Assembly (NCBI GenBank): GCA_031292215.1
Contig: JARLHO010000112.1
Location: 1 to 64,000, forward strand
Direction: 5' to 3'
DNA: 64,000 nucleotides
Source: Syntrophobacteraceae bacterium
GTDB lineage: Bacteria; Desulfobacterota; Syntrophobacteria; Syntrophobacterales; Syntrophobacteraceae
The translations under genes and the position numbers were made by a program. How positions within the stretch are numbered: the first letter of the stretch is position 1; each line of letters begins with the position of its first letter. Of the stretch, positions 55,577-64,000 are shown piece after piece. The notes below the pieces were generated by a model that saw nothing but the letters and a program-made list of their open reading frames with translations, did not search any database and had not been told where the DNA came from.

Positions 55577-56064
55577 TCACACAATATCAATATCGATGTG
55601 TCCTGGAAATTCCCCAAAGAACTCGCTTCTTTTCAGTTCCCCTTGAGGATTAAAAAACCGCATGTTGCCATCCTCATCGCAAAGCCAAAACTCCCTTGCT
55701 CCTACTTCGAAATAGAGCTGCTTTTTTCTTCCAACTCAGCGACGCAATTCGATGGGGATTCCATTTCAATGACTACTTCCGGGGATTCAGGGAGCGAAAC
55801 ATTACGCATCCCATGTTTTTTAATGAATGCCAGGCTACGCCAGGCAACATCGGCAACCTTGGTTCCCTTGGCGGTCTCAACGGGGCATTCGGGTGTTACC
55901 ATACCCTGTCTCTCACGTCTATTGAACCATCGTATTATGATCCCTTGGCACACCGCATGTGTGTCCGAGGCCGGAGCCATCATAATCTTTCCCCATTCGT
56001 TCGTCTCGATTTTGAAGGGCAGGTCTTTTAAGCTTGGGTGTTCGACCACTTCACGCCATTCCAT
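55577..56064 (-). pseudogene. Uma2 family gene with a frameshift in a poly-A run
   Basis: The frame from ATG 56064 encodes a Uma2 domain (WREVVEHPSLKDLPFKIETN, DVAWRSLAFIKKHG, SPEVVIEMESPSN) but stops early at 55702. Adding one A to the A6 run near 55723-55728 restores ELEEKKQLYFEVGAREFWLC and runs to a TGA at 55577, giving a normal ~162-residue Uma2. It is a pseudogene, a sequencing slip, or a gene read by slippage. Confidence 0.75.
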
Positions 56065-56530
56065 TGTGTTTCTCCTTTTTCAAGACGCCTGGTGGCAAAT
56101 TGTTCGACGTCCTCGGCGCTGGTTTCGGCGAACCTGTCGGAAGCATTATTAAGGCGCCCTCCTGCCGCGCAGTTCCAAATGGTCCCTTTTCTTTAGGTTG
56201 TCATGCACACTATAACCACTTTACAATCTCTTATTTGTAGCGACTACTTTTTTTGCGCCGGCGGTTTTTCATTTTAGTTTGCATAATGTTAGAAGGCGGA
56301 CCCCGGGCGGCCCTTCATTCCCGGTTTTGCGCGGGTCTCGGCACGTTTCAGCGTTTCAGCCAGTTGTCGAAGGTCAGACGATGGCGCTATAACACTAATC
56401 TGTCCGACCGTCGATCCTTATGCTGACGGCAGATCACTTCCTTTTATATTCGTCTGAAGGCTCCAGTACCGGGGGGGCGACTCGTAACTGGGTAGATATG
56501 CATAATAAAATAGAAAATGGACGCGGTCCG

Positions 56531-56629
56531 CCGGCGGATGATTCCTTTGGCGAAGACCGTTACCTTACGTTTGGCCTTTCGAGACTGGAGCGGCTCCTGG
56601 TTGTAGCGCACACTTCCCATGGGGATCGG
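56531..56629 (+). pseudogene. Duplicated fragment of brnT
   Basis: About 95 bases match brnT (54702-54800) at over 90% and encode GEDRYLTFGLSRLERLLVVA and HTSHGD. The left side joins unrelated DNA; the right side joins a copy of the decayed HTH gene. The fragment lacks start and end of the toxin. Confidence 0.75.
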
Positions 56630-56740
56630 CTTCGCAAAAGATAGGTAAACACGAAGTAAACTCTGCCGGGTCGATTGACCAAGCCTGGTGTAGCGCGCGT
56701 GGCGCGCAGCGGAAATCTTCCCGCTTCTTCGCTCCTCTTC
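56629..56740 (-). pseudogene. Decayed excisionase-like HTH gene (copy 2)
   Basis: The minus strand carries the pieces GKISAARH, HQAWSIDPAE and SLLRVYLSF in shifting frames, matching copy 1 at 55345-55519. The DNA is about 85-90% alike over some 100 bases (for example CCAAGCCTGGTGTA is shared). Both copies derive from the same lost element. Confidence 0.55.
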
Positions 56741-56748
56741 TTAAATGG

Positions 56749-57327
56749 TTACGGCTTTGAGCTTTCGATCCATAGATCTCCAAGATCAATTTCAACCTCC
56801 TTAAAGGGCTCGGCCCGCATTTTGTCATTTTCGCCATAGCTCCATACCAAGCGCCACCACCCTTCGGACTCGAGTCTATAGACATCGAGGGTCTTCAACA
56901 TTGGATCAATGATCCAGGCATATTCGACTCCATATCGGGCATAAATGGGCATCTTTTCGGCCTTGTCGAGACTGGCCGTCTTTGGGGAAAGAATTTCGCA
57001 GATCCAATCGGGGGTTGCGGATATCCAATTATGATCCTCTTCGACAGGGAACCTCTGTTTCCTCCAGCCCGCCAGATCCGGGACCATGATGTGCTCTGCC
57101 AGTCCGATTTCCGGTTCAACGATAATAATCCATCCGCCAGGACCGCCGCCACGTCCAAACTGGTAAGGCGCGGCCAGGTTGGTTTCCAGGGCCGAAGCCG
57201 CGTAAGTATGCCTCCGAGAGGGCCTGGGGGAAACGATCAGCGCTCCATTGATAATTTCACCGATCGTGTTTTCAGGGATACTGTATAAATCCTCATACGT
57301 TGCTTTCTTTTTTGCGGCCTCGGCCAT
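56749..57327 (-). CDS. Uma2 family endonuclease-like protein (DUF820)
   Basis: The 192-residue protein is an intact Uma2: ATYEDLYSIPENTIGEIING, SPRPSRRHTYAASALETNLA, VEPEIGLAEHIMVPDLAGW, WICEILSPKTASLDKAEKMP. The candidate nuclease residues of the PD-(D/E)XK-like fold (Glu, Asp, Glu-x-Leu, Lys) are retained. It is the best-preserved of three Uma2 genes here. The function remains unknown; such genes cluster around mobile DNA. Confidence 0.8.
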   Translation of the reverse strand: MAEAAKKKATYEDLYSIPENTIGEIINGALIVSPRPSRRHTYAASALETNLAAPYQFGRGGGPGGWIIIVEPEIGLAEHIMVPDLAGWRKQRFPVEEDHNWISATPDWICEILSPKTASLDKAEKMPIYARYGVEYAWIIDPMLKTLDVYRLESEGWWRLVWSYGENDKMRAEPFKEVEIDLGDLWIESSKP

Positions 57328-57481
57328 TGCATCCTCTCTTTGCTCAAGGGGAAGACGGTCTCCCTGGCGACTACCCCATAATTTTTATGAGTTCGAACGG
57401 AGGCCTTCCTTGCTGCGTTGCATCACTCTATAATGAAAGGCGTTTCTCCTCGCTTCGGACCAACTAAATGGTTTGTATTCA

Positions 57482-58096
57482 CTAACTGGACAATTTACAA
57501 GAAACAGTTTTTTGCTTGCTCCGCAAGAGGGCGACATTCCGTACTTCATGCCTGCAAGAGAGCCTCGGCAAAATCTCCCCGGATTTACCCATAATCGAAA
57601 TGGTGTAGATATCGGAAAATGGAGTGGGCTCAAGGTTAATCTTGGCAACGGTTGCGCCGTATCTTTTGGCTTCGACACCCATGGAGGCGGCGGGCTGGAC
57701 CGTTCCGGAGGCGCCGATCACCATCATGAGGGCGCAGTTTTGGATCGCTTCATAGGCGGCATTTAGCACCTGCGGGTCAAGGCTTTCTCCAAACCAGACG
57801 ACATGGGGCCGTAGAAGGGCGCCGCAGGAGTTGCAGGCGGGAAGAGGGGGCAGGGGAGACGTTTTGTCTTCGTAGACCTTGCGGCAGCGGATGCACCGAA
57901 CGCGCCACAGGTTGCCGTGAAGCTCGATTACGTTGGTGCTACCGGCTCTTTGGCGCAGGCCGTCGATATTTTGGGTTACCAGGGTGAAGTGGGCGGAAAG
58001 AGTTCGCTCCATTTCGGCAAGAGCCGTGTGTCCGGGGTTTGGGCCAAGGGGCGCGAGGAGTTGCCGGCGCCAGTTATAGAATTCGCCATTTGTCAC
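57482..58096 (-). pseudogene. 5'-truncated sirtuin (Sir2 family NAD-dependent deacylase)
   Basis: The 204-codon frame from GTG 58096 has the Sir2 middle and C-terminal parts: NPGHTALAEMERTLSAHFTL, TQNIDGLRQRAG, ELHGNLWRVRC (catalytic His), zinc pairs CIRC and CNSC, and RPHVVWFGE. The NAD-binding start (GAGISAESGIPTFR) and ~50 residues are absent; the upstream DNA is the terminator of the next gene. The C-terminus after SGEILPRL also runs on for 25 unlike residues. Without the GAGxS loop it cannot bind NAD normally, so I call it a pseudogene. Confidence 0.7.
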
Positions 58097-58125
58097 GGGC
58101 CTTTGGACGGGACGGGGAAAGAGGG

Positions 58126-58159
58126 AAAAAACGACCCGGAGCGGCTCCGGGTCGTTTTA
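58126..58159 (-). terminator. Rho-independent terminator of the UDP-glucuronate decarboxylase gene
   Basis: ACGACCCGGA and TCCGGGTCGT form a ten-pair stem with loop GCGGC, flanked by A6 and TTTT. It is thus symmetrical. It lies immediately after the stop of the decarboxylase gene, ending its transcript on the minus strand and possibly blocking reads the other way. Confidence 0.85.
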
Positions 58160-58162
58160 CGA

Positions 58163-59161
58163 TCAGCGTAGCCGCGCGGGCTGAACTTCGGGCGGGGAAA
58201 CCGCCTCGGTCCCCTCGGTGCGGAGCAGTTCGTCGAAGTAATCGATCGTGTTTTTAAGCCCCTGCTGCAGCGGGACCTTGGGCTCCCAGCCAAGATTTTC
58301 CCTGGCTACGGATATATCGGGCTTTCGCATAACCGGATCGTCCTGGGGGAGGGGTTTGCGAATGAGCTCGGACTTTGACGCGGTCATTTCGATCACCATG
58401 TCGGCAAGCTCCAAGATGGTGAACTCGACGGGATTTCCAAGATTTACCGGACCCGTAAACCCCTTGGGGCTGTTCATCAGTCTTATGAAGCCCTCTATCA
58501 GGTCATCGACGTAGCAAAAGGAACGGGTCTGTTTGCCGTCTCCATAGATGGTGATGGGCTGGCCGGTCAAAGCCTGGACGATGAAGTTTGAGACAACCCG
58601 GCCGTCGTTTGGGTGCATCCTGGGGCCGTAGGTGTTAAAAATTCTGGCCACCTTGATATCCAGCGCGTGCTGCCGATTATAGTCGAAAAAGAGGGTCTCC
58701 GCGCAACGCTTCCCCTCGTCGTAGCAGGAGCGGGGCCCTATGGGGTTGACGTTTCCCCAGTAGGTCTCCTTCTGCGGGTGTTCGAAGGGATTGCCGTAGA
58801 CCTCGGAAGTGGAGGCCTGCATGATTTTTATCTTCAACCGCTTCGCAAGCCCCAGCATGTTGATGGAACCATGCACGTTAACCTTGGTCGTCTGGACCGG
58901 ATCGTTTTGATAGTGAATGGGAGAGGCCGGACAGGCAAGGTTATATATCTCGTCGACTTCGACATACAAAGGATAGGTGATATCGTGTCTCATAAGTTCA
59001 AAATAGGGGTTGCCGATAAGGTCGACGATATTCCTTTTGCTGCCGGTGTATAAATTGTCAATGCACAGAACGTCCTGTTGGTCCTGTAAAAGCCGTTCGC
59101 ACAGATGGGAGCCAAGAAAGCCGGCCCCGCCGGTTACTGCACATCTTTTCCGAAGATGCAT
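58163..59161 (-). CDS. UDP-glucuronate decarboxylase (UDP-xylose synthase)
   Basis: The 332-residue short-chain dehydrogenase has [14 protein letters not shown] (NAD loop), [29 protein letters not shown], the Tyr-x-x-x-Lys pair in [11 protein letters not shown], and [20 protein letters not shown]. This matches UXS-type enzymes that oxidise and decarboxylate UDP-glucuronate to UDP-xylose for surface polysaccharide. The ATG at 59161 follows GAGGA by eight bases and starts just before the NAD loop; ATGs at 59176 and 59206 lack this. A terminator follows. Confidence 0.9.
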   Translation of the reverse strand: MHLRKRCAVTGGAGFLGSHLCERLLQDQQDVLCIDNLYTGSKRNIVDLIGNPYFELMRHDITYPLYVEVDEIYNLACPASPIHYQNDPVQTTKVNVHGSINMLGLAKRLKIKIMQASTSEVYGNPFEHPQKETYWGNVNPIGPRSCYDEGKRCAETLFFDYNRQHALDIKVARIFNTYGPRMHPNDGRVVSNFIVQALTGQPITIYGDGKQTRSFCYVDDLIEGFIRLMNSPKGFTGPVNLGNPVEFTILELADMVIEMTASKSELIRKPLPQDDPVMRKPDISVARENLGWEPKVPLQQGLKNTIDYFDELLRTEGTEAVSPPEVQPARLR

Positions 59162-59244
59162 GGCTGTTTTCCTCATAAATTGGCAAATTGTTACAAAGCC
59201 TTCCAAAAAGGGAAGAATATTTCGAACTGCCGCAACGGGCGCAA

Positions 59245-59547
59245 TTATACCCGTTTGCTAAATGTTGACAATCTTTTCACTGATTTTGTCGGGGAAAAAG
59301 TCCTTTGCCGGGGGCGGGGAAGGCCGGCGACAAAGAGAGCCCTGATCGCTCTTATACCCGTTGGAGTTTCGAGAGTGAGTGGAGCGGTTTCGTTTGGAAG
59401 CCCAGCCCATCTGGCCAGTCGGTAACACAGCGTGGTATAAGCCCCCTCTACCGACTCGCCGGGCGGATTTTTGGGGCCATGTCGCCCCTTTGCCAAATCC
59501 ATTGCAATCACGGGTAGTTGACGGTATTTGAATGAAACGATGCGCAT
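59245..59547 (-). CDS. Uncertain small ORF of 100 codons
   Basis: The 690-base gap between the decarboxylase and transglycosylase genes contains this frame ([59 protein letters not shown]). I recognise no domain and see no strong ribosome site. It may be a relic or a small unknown protein. The rest of the gap shows nothing recognisable. Confidence 0.2.
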   Translation of the reverse strand: MRIVSFKYRQLPVIAMDLAKGRHGPKNPPGESVEGAYTTLCYRLARWAGLPNETAPLTLETPTGIRAIRALFVAGLPRPRQRTFSPTKSVKRLSTFSKRV

Positions 59548-59851
59548 TATCGCGATTTACTCCATAAAAAAGCGATTGGACGAAATACGATTAGAAAAAC
59601 GATCAAGTTCCGTTCAAGGCCGGACCGGCTTGATCTAATTAGTCCGAACCTGGCGCTATCTTTTCGGATAGTTTCATCCGGGCGGGTTAATCGGGCCATT
59701 TTCATCATTATAGCTCCTAATCCTTGATTATGGCCTATTACGCGGTTTGATTTCTTCGGGGTGGGCTGCTAGGCTTTGAGTAATTCCTATCACTCTTGCG
59801 GGTTCGTGAGGGCCATAGGGGCTTCTTTGAAAAATGTGAGGAGAAACCAGT

Positions 59852-60901
59852 ATGGCGCCTGATTCAAGCCTCTATGGGCTCCATGCGGCGGGAACCGATG
59901 CAAGCCTTCGCGGATTTTTCGTAAAGCTTACCGCTTTGGTTCTATTATCCCAGTTGATTTTTCCATTTGCAGCTCAGGCAGGCTCAGAGAATATGGATAA
60001 TCCGGGGCCCCTGGCATCGTTATCGGTGCCGGGAGATTCGCTCAATGCGGAGACTCCCCCCATGACTTCCATACTACCCGTTCCTGCGGGGCCGGCTAAA
60101 GGGACCGCCGCTGACCTCTGGAGAAACAGAATCCAGATACCCATCAATGAACCACTTGTCAAGAAATACATCCGCTTCTATGAAGGAAGTGGCAGAAGGA
60201 CTTTTTCTGTCGCCCTGTCAAAGGCAGGGGCATGCCTTCCCGAGATGGCTGAGATACTGGAGAGCCGGGGCGTTCCCGGCGAGTTGGTTTCCATAGTGTT
60301 TGTGGAGAGCGGCTTTAAGGGAAGCTCTGAGTCATATCGCGGAGCGGGTGGTTACTGGCAGTTGTTGCCGGCGACAGCAAGAGAAATGGGCTTACGGGTC
60401 AATCGCTGGGTCGACGAAAGGTTTGACCCGGTTAAATCGACCAAAGCTGCCGCCAAATACTTGAGCAAACTTCACGAACAGTACGATTCATGGTTGCTGG
60501 CCATCGCCGCGTATAACGCGGGAACGATGCCGGCTCGTTGCGTGGCGGGAAAATGCCGCGTTAAGGACGGGATGCTTTATGGGCGAAGGTTGCCCGCGTA
60601 TTCGGCAGTCTATGTTTCCAAGGTGCTGGCCGCGATGGATATACTTCGCGAGCCGGAAAAGTACGGATTTAGGAATCCCCACTTTTGCAGGCCTACGGCC
60701 TACGATCCGGTCTTAGTCACTTCCTCTCTGTCTCTGGAGAGGGTGGCCCAGTGGGTCGATGTGCCGGTCGGTCGTTTGAAGGAACTAAATCCGTCACTGC
60801 GTCAGGATACGATGTCTCCCAGTTCCGGATTTGCACTGCGTTTACCCCCGGGGACAAGAGATAAGTTCGACCTCGCCTACGAGGTCTACTCCGGAAGGTA
60901 A
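59852..60901 (+). CDS. Lytic transglycosylase (MltD-like SLT domain)
   Basis: The 349-residue protein has a signal sequence (about residues 22-44, FFVKLTALVLLSQLIFPFAA), a linker, and an SLT domain with catalytic Glu in VFVESGFKGSSES, GAGGYWQLLPATAREMGL and LLAIAAYNAG. It cleaves the MurNAc-GlcNAc bond of peptidoglycan in the periplasm. The last ~55 residues (SSLSLERVAQWVDVPVGRLK, LNPSLRQDT) resemble a degenerate LysM. ATGTGAGGAGAAACC precedes the ATG. A small cytoplasmic protein gene follows. Confidence 0.88.
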   Translation: MAPDSSLYGLHAAGTDASLRGFFVKLTALVLLSQLIFPFAAQAGSENMDNPGPLASLSVPGDSLNAETPPMTSILPVPAGPAKGTAADLWRNRIQIPINEPLVKKYIRFYEGSGRRTFSVALSKAGACLPEMAEILESRGVPGELVSIVFVESGFKGSSESYRGAGGYWQLLPATAREMGLRVNRWVDERFDPVKSTKAAAKYLSKLHEQYDSWLLAIAAYNAGTMPARCVAGKCRVKDGMLYGRRLPAYSAVYVSKVLAAMDILREPEKYGFRNPHFCRPTAYDPVLVTSSLSLERVAQWVDVPVGRLKELNPSLRQDTMSPSSGFALRLPPGTRDKFDLAYEVYSGR

Positions 60902-60965
60902 ACCACTAGAAAAGGGACTGTGGCGCCTCACGAAATCATCTTCACAATAGGGAAAAGTTGCCCGC

Positions 60966-61151
60966 ATGAGTATAAGAATGGTTGCAGTCGAGCTCTATCG
61001 GCTGATGAAACAGATTGAAGAGCTCGAAAGCAGGAGGAAGAGTTTGCCGGAAGGCGCCCCCGAGAGGGAAGACATCAGCAACAGCCTGAGGGGTGCCCGC
61101 GCTTTGAGAGATCGGCTAAAACGCATGATCGACGGTGCAAAGGGCGACTAG
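60966..61151 (+). CDS. Small helical hypothetical protein
   Basis: The 61-residue protein (MVAVELYRLMKQIEELESRR, GAPEREDISNSLRGARALRD) is a helical hairpin with heptad-like hydrophobic spacing. No function is known. It follows the transglycosylase and is ended by the perfect hairpin at 61204-61248. Confidence 0.6.
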   Translation: MSIRMVAVELYRLMKQIEELESRRKSLPEGAPEREDISNSLRGARALRDRLKRMIDGAKGD

Positions 61152-61203
61152 AGGCCATGTAGAGGGTTTCTGTAATCGACGGCTCACATCCTTAAATGGA
61201 AAG

Positions 61204-61248
61204 AAACGACAAAAGGTCCTCCGCAAAACGGAGGACCTTTTGTCGTTT
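61204..61248. terminator. Bidirectional rho-independent terminator
   Basis: AAACGACAAAAGGTCCTCCG and its exact reverse complement form a perfect 20-pair stem with a CAAAA loop. A/T runs at both flanks make it work for the plus-strand small gene and the minus-strand RNase Z gene, which converge here. Confidence 0.92.
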
Positions 61249-61281
61249 TGCCAAAAGATTTCCTGCCCGGCAAAGAACCCG

Positions 61282-62220
61282 TCAGTCTCCGGGTACTTCG
61301 GGAAAGCTCACCGCAAAAGTATCGAGATCCCGCCCGACCCGTACGGGCTCAAATTCCCTGCGAGCCTCGTCTTCTAGCTCTTTTAGCTCGAAGTTTTCGT
61401 ACCGGGGGCTTATGTGGGTCAAAACAACCCTTTCAACTTGGGCCCGCCGCGCGACCGCCGCGGCTTCCACAGCCGTCATGTGGCCCTTTTTCTCGGCGTG
61501 TTGCCCGTGCTCGGCTAGAAACATGCCCTCTAAAAACGCGAGGTCGGCTTCCCTGCACAGGGCGTAGACTCCGGGGGCGGGCCGGGTATCTACGACAAAG
61601 GCTACATGTCGGCCTCTTCTTGGCGGCCCGAGCACCTCCGAGGGCTCAACGGTTCTTTGGGAGGGCGTGGTCACGCTTTGGCCTCTTTGCAGCCTCCCCC
61701 ATAGCGGCCCCCTCTCCACTCCCAGTTCCTGCGCGCGCTCGGGACTGAATTTGCCGGGCCGGTCGAGTTCTTCCAGCCGGTAGCCGAGGCAAAAACGGGT
61801 GTGCTGGACCGGTTGCCACAATATCTTCGCCTGCTCGTCGCAAAACGCGAGGCCATCGCTTTCGGGCGACCACTCGATAACGGTTACCGGATAGTTTAGT
61901 CTAAAATCGAGCAGCCTGCGGCATTGGGAGACAAACTCGCCTATCCCGGGAGGGCCCAAGATTACAAGCGGGGCCGATTCCTCCATCTGCGCCTTAAACA
62001 TCATCATCCCGGGTATCCCCAGGCAGTGGTCGGCATGCAGGTGCGTTACGGCGATCACCTTGAGGCCCCGCACCCCGAGTCGGGCTTTTTTCCAGTTTAT
62101 CTGCGTTCCTTCCCCCGCATCGAACAGATAGAGCGCCCCGTTTAGCCGTACTGCCATGGAAGAGAGCATTCTATAGGGCATCGGCATCATTCCGCCGGTC
62201 CCGATCAATATGCATTCCAA
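61282..62220 (-). CDS. rnz: Ribonuclease Z (tRNA 3' endonuclease)
   Basis: The 312-residue metallo-beta-lactamase-fold protein starts MECILIGTGGMMPMPYRMLS and has the zinc motif THLHADHCLGIPG, an internal LEGMF, the His in EKKGHMTAVEAAAVAR and LTHISPRY. RNase Z trims the 3' trailer from tRNA precursors, needed here because the window's tRNA gene lacks an encoded CCA. The flexible arm is of the short bacterial type. The ATG lies near the divergent start of the next gene. Confidence 0.9.
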   Translation of the reverse strand: MECILIGTGGMMPMPYRMLSSMAVRLNGALYLFDAGEGTQINWKKARLGVRGLKVIAVTHLHADHCLGIPGMMMFKAQMEESAPLVILGPPGIGEFVSQCRRLLDFRLNYPVTVIEWSPESDGLAFCDEQAKILWQPVQHTRFCLGYRLEELDRPGKFSPERAQELGVERGPLWGRLQRGQSVTTPSQRTVEPSEVLGPPRRGRHVAFVVDTRPAPGVYALCREADLAFLEGMFLAEHGQHAEKKGHMTAVEAAAVARRAQVERVVLTHISPRYENFELKELEDEARREFEPVRVGRDLDTFAVSFPEVPGD

Positions 62221-62342
62221 TTCGTGTTCCTCTTCGTCAATGGAAAGATAAAAATACCGAATCCGCCTTTTGATGGAATTTTTTCCACTGGTAAAGTATC
62301 ATTAAACCGATTCGATTAGAAACCGGCGTTTTAGAAGGGAGC

Positions 62343-63038
62343 ATGAAAATGGTTGACGAAAGCGGGTGTAGCACGGATTACGTAAAGATGCCGGTAAGCC
62401 GGCTGGACAAAGGGGAGATGGGGGCCTTGCTGGCTCGGGCCGGCGCGGGAAAAACAGCGGTTCTTACTCATCTTGGGCTGGGGTACCTCCTCGACAGGCA
62501 ACCTGTGCTCCATGTATGCGTCGACGTTGTCCCGGAGAAAGTCAAACTCTGGTACAACGAGCTTTTGAGGGACATTTTTTCGACCGCCGCCCCCCAAAGC
62601 AACCTGGCCGATCTGCAGCATGCCGTTGAACCCTTGAGATTCATCATGTCGTTTCTAAACCAGACGTTTAGTCCGGAAAAACTGGAAACGGGCATCGACA
62701 ACTTAAGGAGTCAGGCCGGGTTTGAGCCTGCGGTTATCATTTTAGACGGTCTGGACTTCGGGCGGGAGAGGGCTCTTATCGAAAAATTAGCAGAGCTCGC
62801 CCGTAAACTTTCCACCCCCGTCTGGGTTTCCGCAAGGTCTCATCGCCACATTCCAGACGTTAACGATAGAGGGGTCCCCTACCCGATCGATGCGATGGAC
62901 GATCTGTTTAGCTCCATCTTTATCCTTGAGGCCGAAGACGCCGGCATACGGCTTAAGGCGCTAAAGGAAAAGGGTAGCTACAATCCGGTGGCTACCGACT
63001 TTTTTCTGGACCCCATCACTTTTCTGCCGCGCAAGTAA
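62343..63038 (+). CDS. P-loop ATPase-like cytoplasmic protein of unknown function
   Basis: The 231-residue protein has Walker A in ARAGAGKTAVL (about residues 32-40) and a RecA-like Walker B AVIILDGLDF (about 130-139). WVSARSHRHI follows, possibly sensor-type. I cannot name the family. The Asp/Gly-rich LDGLDF and a late FFLDPITF suggest an ATP-binding regulatory protein. A good GGGAGC site precedes the ATG. It is 26 bases before the next gene and probably in one operon with it. Confidence 0.75.
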   Translation: MKMVDESGCSTDYVKMPVSRLDKGEMGALLARAGAGKTAVLTHLGLGYLLDRQPVLHVCVDVVPEKVKLWYNELLRDIFSTAAPQSNLADLQHAVEPLRFIMSFLNQTFSPEKLETGIDNLRSQAGFEPAVIILDGLDFGRERALIEKLAELARKLSTPVWVSARSHRHIPDVNDRGVPYPIDAMDDLFSSIFILEAEDAGIRLKALKEKGSYNPVATDFFLDPITFLPRK

Positions 63039-63064
63039 TTGCATTTTCCGCTGCGCGGCGGACC

Positions 63065-63808
63065 GTGAAAAATGGTGAGGTCTTCGGTCCGCTTATGGAT
63101 GACGATCTGATTTCGAGCCTCACGCGACAGGTAAAACAGGAGGTAGTGGAAAACTATCTGCTGGAGCGTCGCCTCATAGAGCTGCAAATCGACCATGTAG
63201 AGGAGTTGGCCGGTGCTGCGAGGAAACAGGCGCAAGCCGTCGGTCTGCGGCTGGCAAGGATTTCCACCCTCATGATCGAGCCCGGGATGCGGGGCAGGCT
63301 CGATGAAATTCTCGGAGTAAACCTTACCTGCTTTTGGACCTCCTGCCTGGAGGGGAAGTACAGGGGGCAGGTGCGCTTTATCCGGGCAAGAGGGCTTACG
63401 AAAAATTCGAAATTTCGAAAAGTTGTCCTTGAGGCTTACAGCCGGCTTCATTCCTGGATGGCACGCTATGAAAAAATGTATGGCCGGATTGCAGAGGAGT
63501 GCAAAGCGGTCAACACGAACATCGAAACCTTTCAGAGAAATTTCGACTTGCTTTGCATTCTAAATTTTCTGAAAGGGTTGGACACGCAGGGGATCGAGAG
63601 GAAAAAAATCCTGGGGGAAAATTTTACCGCCCGGGAAATGGGCGCCTTGGACCAAAACCTTTACATCAATCCCGTGTCGGTGGAAAAAATTGATGTTCCG
63701 CCCCCCTTGCATCTTCCCGCTCCCGATTCGGTCAGGGGGAAACTGTGTATGCTGGCAGATGAAATATTTGTCCGCTACCCTGAAAAGGTGAGAAAAATCC
63801 TCATGTAG
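63065..63808 (+). CDS. Hypothetical helical protein paired with the P-loop protein
   Basis: The 247-residue protein is mostly helical (VKQEVVENYLLERRLIELQI, AARKQAQAVGLRLARIST, SRLHSWMARYEKMYGRIAEE). A Pro-rich region (VSVEKIDVPPPLHLPAPDS) precedes a conserved-looking C-terminal segment. I do not recognise it. The start is probably GTG 63065; ATG 63095 is an alternative. It follows the P-loop gene directly, suggesting a partner or substrate of that ATPase. The last 190 bases of the window beyond it hold no recognisable gene. Confidence 0.6.
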   Translation: MKNGEVFGPLMDDDLISSLTRQVKQEVVENYLLERRLIELQIDHVEELAGAARKQAQAVGLRLARISTLMIEPGMRGRLDEILGVNLTCFWTSCLEGKYRGQVRFIRARGLTKNSKFRKVVLEAYSRLHSWMARYEKMYGRIAEECKAVNTNIETFQRNFDLLCILNFLKGLDTQGIERKKILGENFTAREMGALDQNLYINPVSVEKIDVPPPLHLPAPDSVRGKLCMLADEIFVRYPEKVRKILM

Positions 63809-64000
63809 GACTTCCCCGGCGATCTTTTTCGGCGGATTTTTCGCTTATTTGCGATTTGACGGTTTGCCGGTTTGGGTATATCTCTCTCCTCGCTTGCATG
63901 AATTTTTGCTTGGCAGGACTTCCGGCCCGCGGGTTTGGGCCGGATTATTTTCTCCTTGTCGCCTCCGAGGGGGCGACAACGACTCGGGTTGTGGAGGGCA

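Noticed and set aside
55702-55740. Programmed -1 ribosomal frameshift at the A6 run in the broken Uma2 gene
   Set aside because: The A-run is not in the X-XXY-YYZ register required for -1 slippage, so a lost A or transcription slippage is more likely.
58163-59161. UDP-glucose 4-epimerase or dTDP-glucose dehydratase as product
   Set aside because: The motif set [17 protein letters not shown] and NDGRVVSNF fits UDP-glucuronate decarboxylase better than epimerases.

Overview
The window reads as chromosomal DNA of a Gram-negative, free-living deltaproteobacterium-type organism (Desulfobacterota, Syntrophobacter-like). This is an inference from gene content: DksA, MucR-type regulators, a multi-receptor chemosensory operon with a divergent CheA, MdtABC-type RND efflux with a NodT outer-membrane factor, a Spy/CpxP protein, UDP-xylose synthase, and many dispersed C/G-rich intergenic repeats. 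No rRNA or CRISPR array was seen. One tRNA gene is present, tRNA-Arg(ACG).

Layout. 0.2-6.5 kb: dksA, a flavin-binding oxidase-like protein, a nucleoside deoxyribosyltransferase, a MucR regulator with two zinc-finger domains, a DUF2147 protein, an AT-rich orphan, a truncated mucR relic, and a stand-alone protein with a C-terminal diadenylate-cyclase (DAC) domain. 6.6-12.8 kb: tRNA-Arg, a UbiB-type kinase, a small secreted protein, then a compact sulfur-transfer operon (ThiS-like carrier, TtuA-like tRNA thiolase, cysteine desulfurase, cysteine synthase). 12.8-14.2 kb: a Uma2 gene between copies of a MITE-like repeat. 14.2-29.9 kb: one minus-strand chemosensory operon, in transcription order STAS, CheY, CheA, CheR-like, two long poly-HAMP receptors, CheW, a third receptor, CheW, CheR, CheB. 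30.1-36.5 kb: a PAS histidine kinase lacking its H-box histidine plus its response regulator, a radical SAM protein, an NtrC-type regulator and a DtxR-type regulator. 37-49.2 kb: a polysaccharide-type glycosyltransferase, a Spy/CpxP protein, and a four-gene RND efflux operon.

49.2-57.4 kb is a region of decay and recent exchange. It holds a resolvase stub, a GyrI-like stub fused to an acyl-CoA dehydrogenase fragment, a possible group II intron domain V scrap, a methyltransferase, a small MarR-controlled export operon, a BrnT/BrnA toxin-antitoxin pair with a duplicated toxin fragment, two decayed excisionase-like helix-turn-helix copies, and a frameshifted plus an intact Uma2 gene. 57.4-63.8 kb: a 5'-truncated sirtuin, UDP-glucuronate decarboxylase, a lytic transglycosylase, a small coiled protein, RNase Z, and a two-gene unit of a P-loop protein and an unrecognised protein.

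The best leads are the DAC-domain protein, the receptor with near-identical 273-bp tandem HAMP units, the histidine kinase with Asn in place of the phospho-acceptor His, the compact tRNA-thiolation operon, and a ~40-bp element shared by the promoters of the glycosyltransferase and Spy genes. All assignments are from reading the sequence; no database searches were run.
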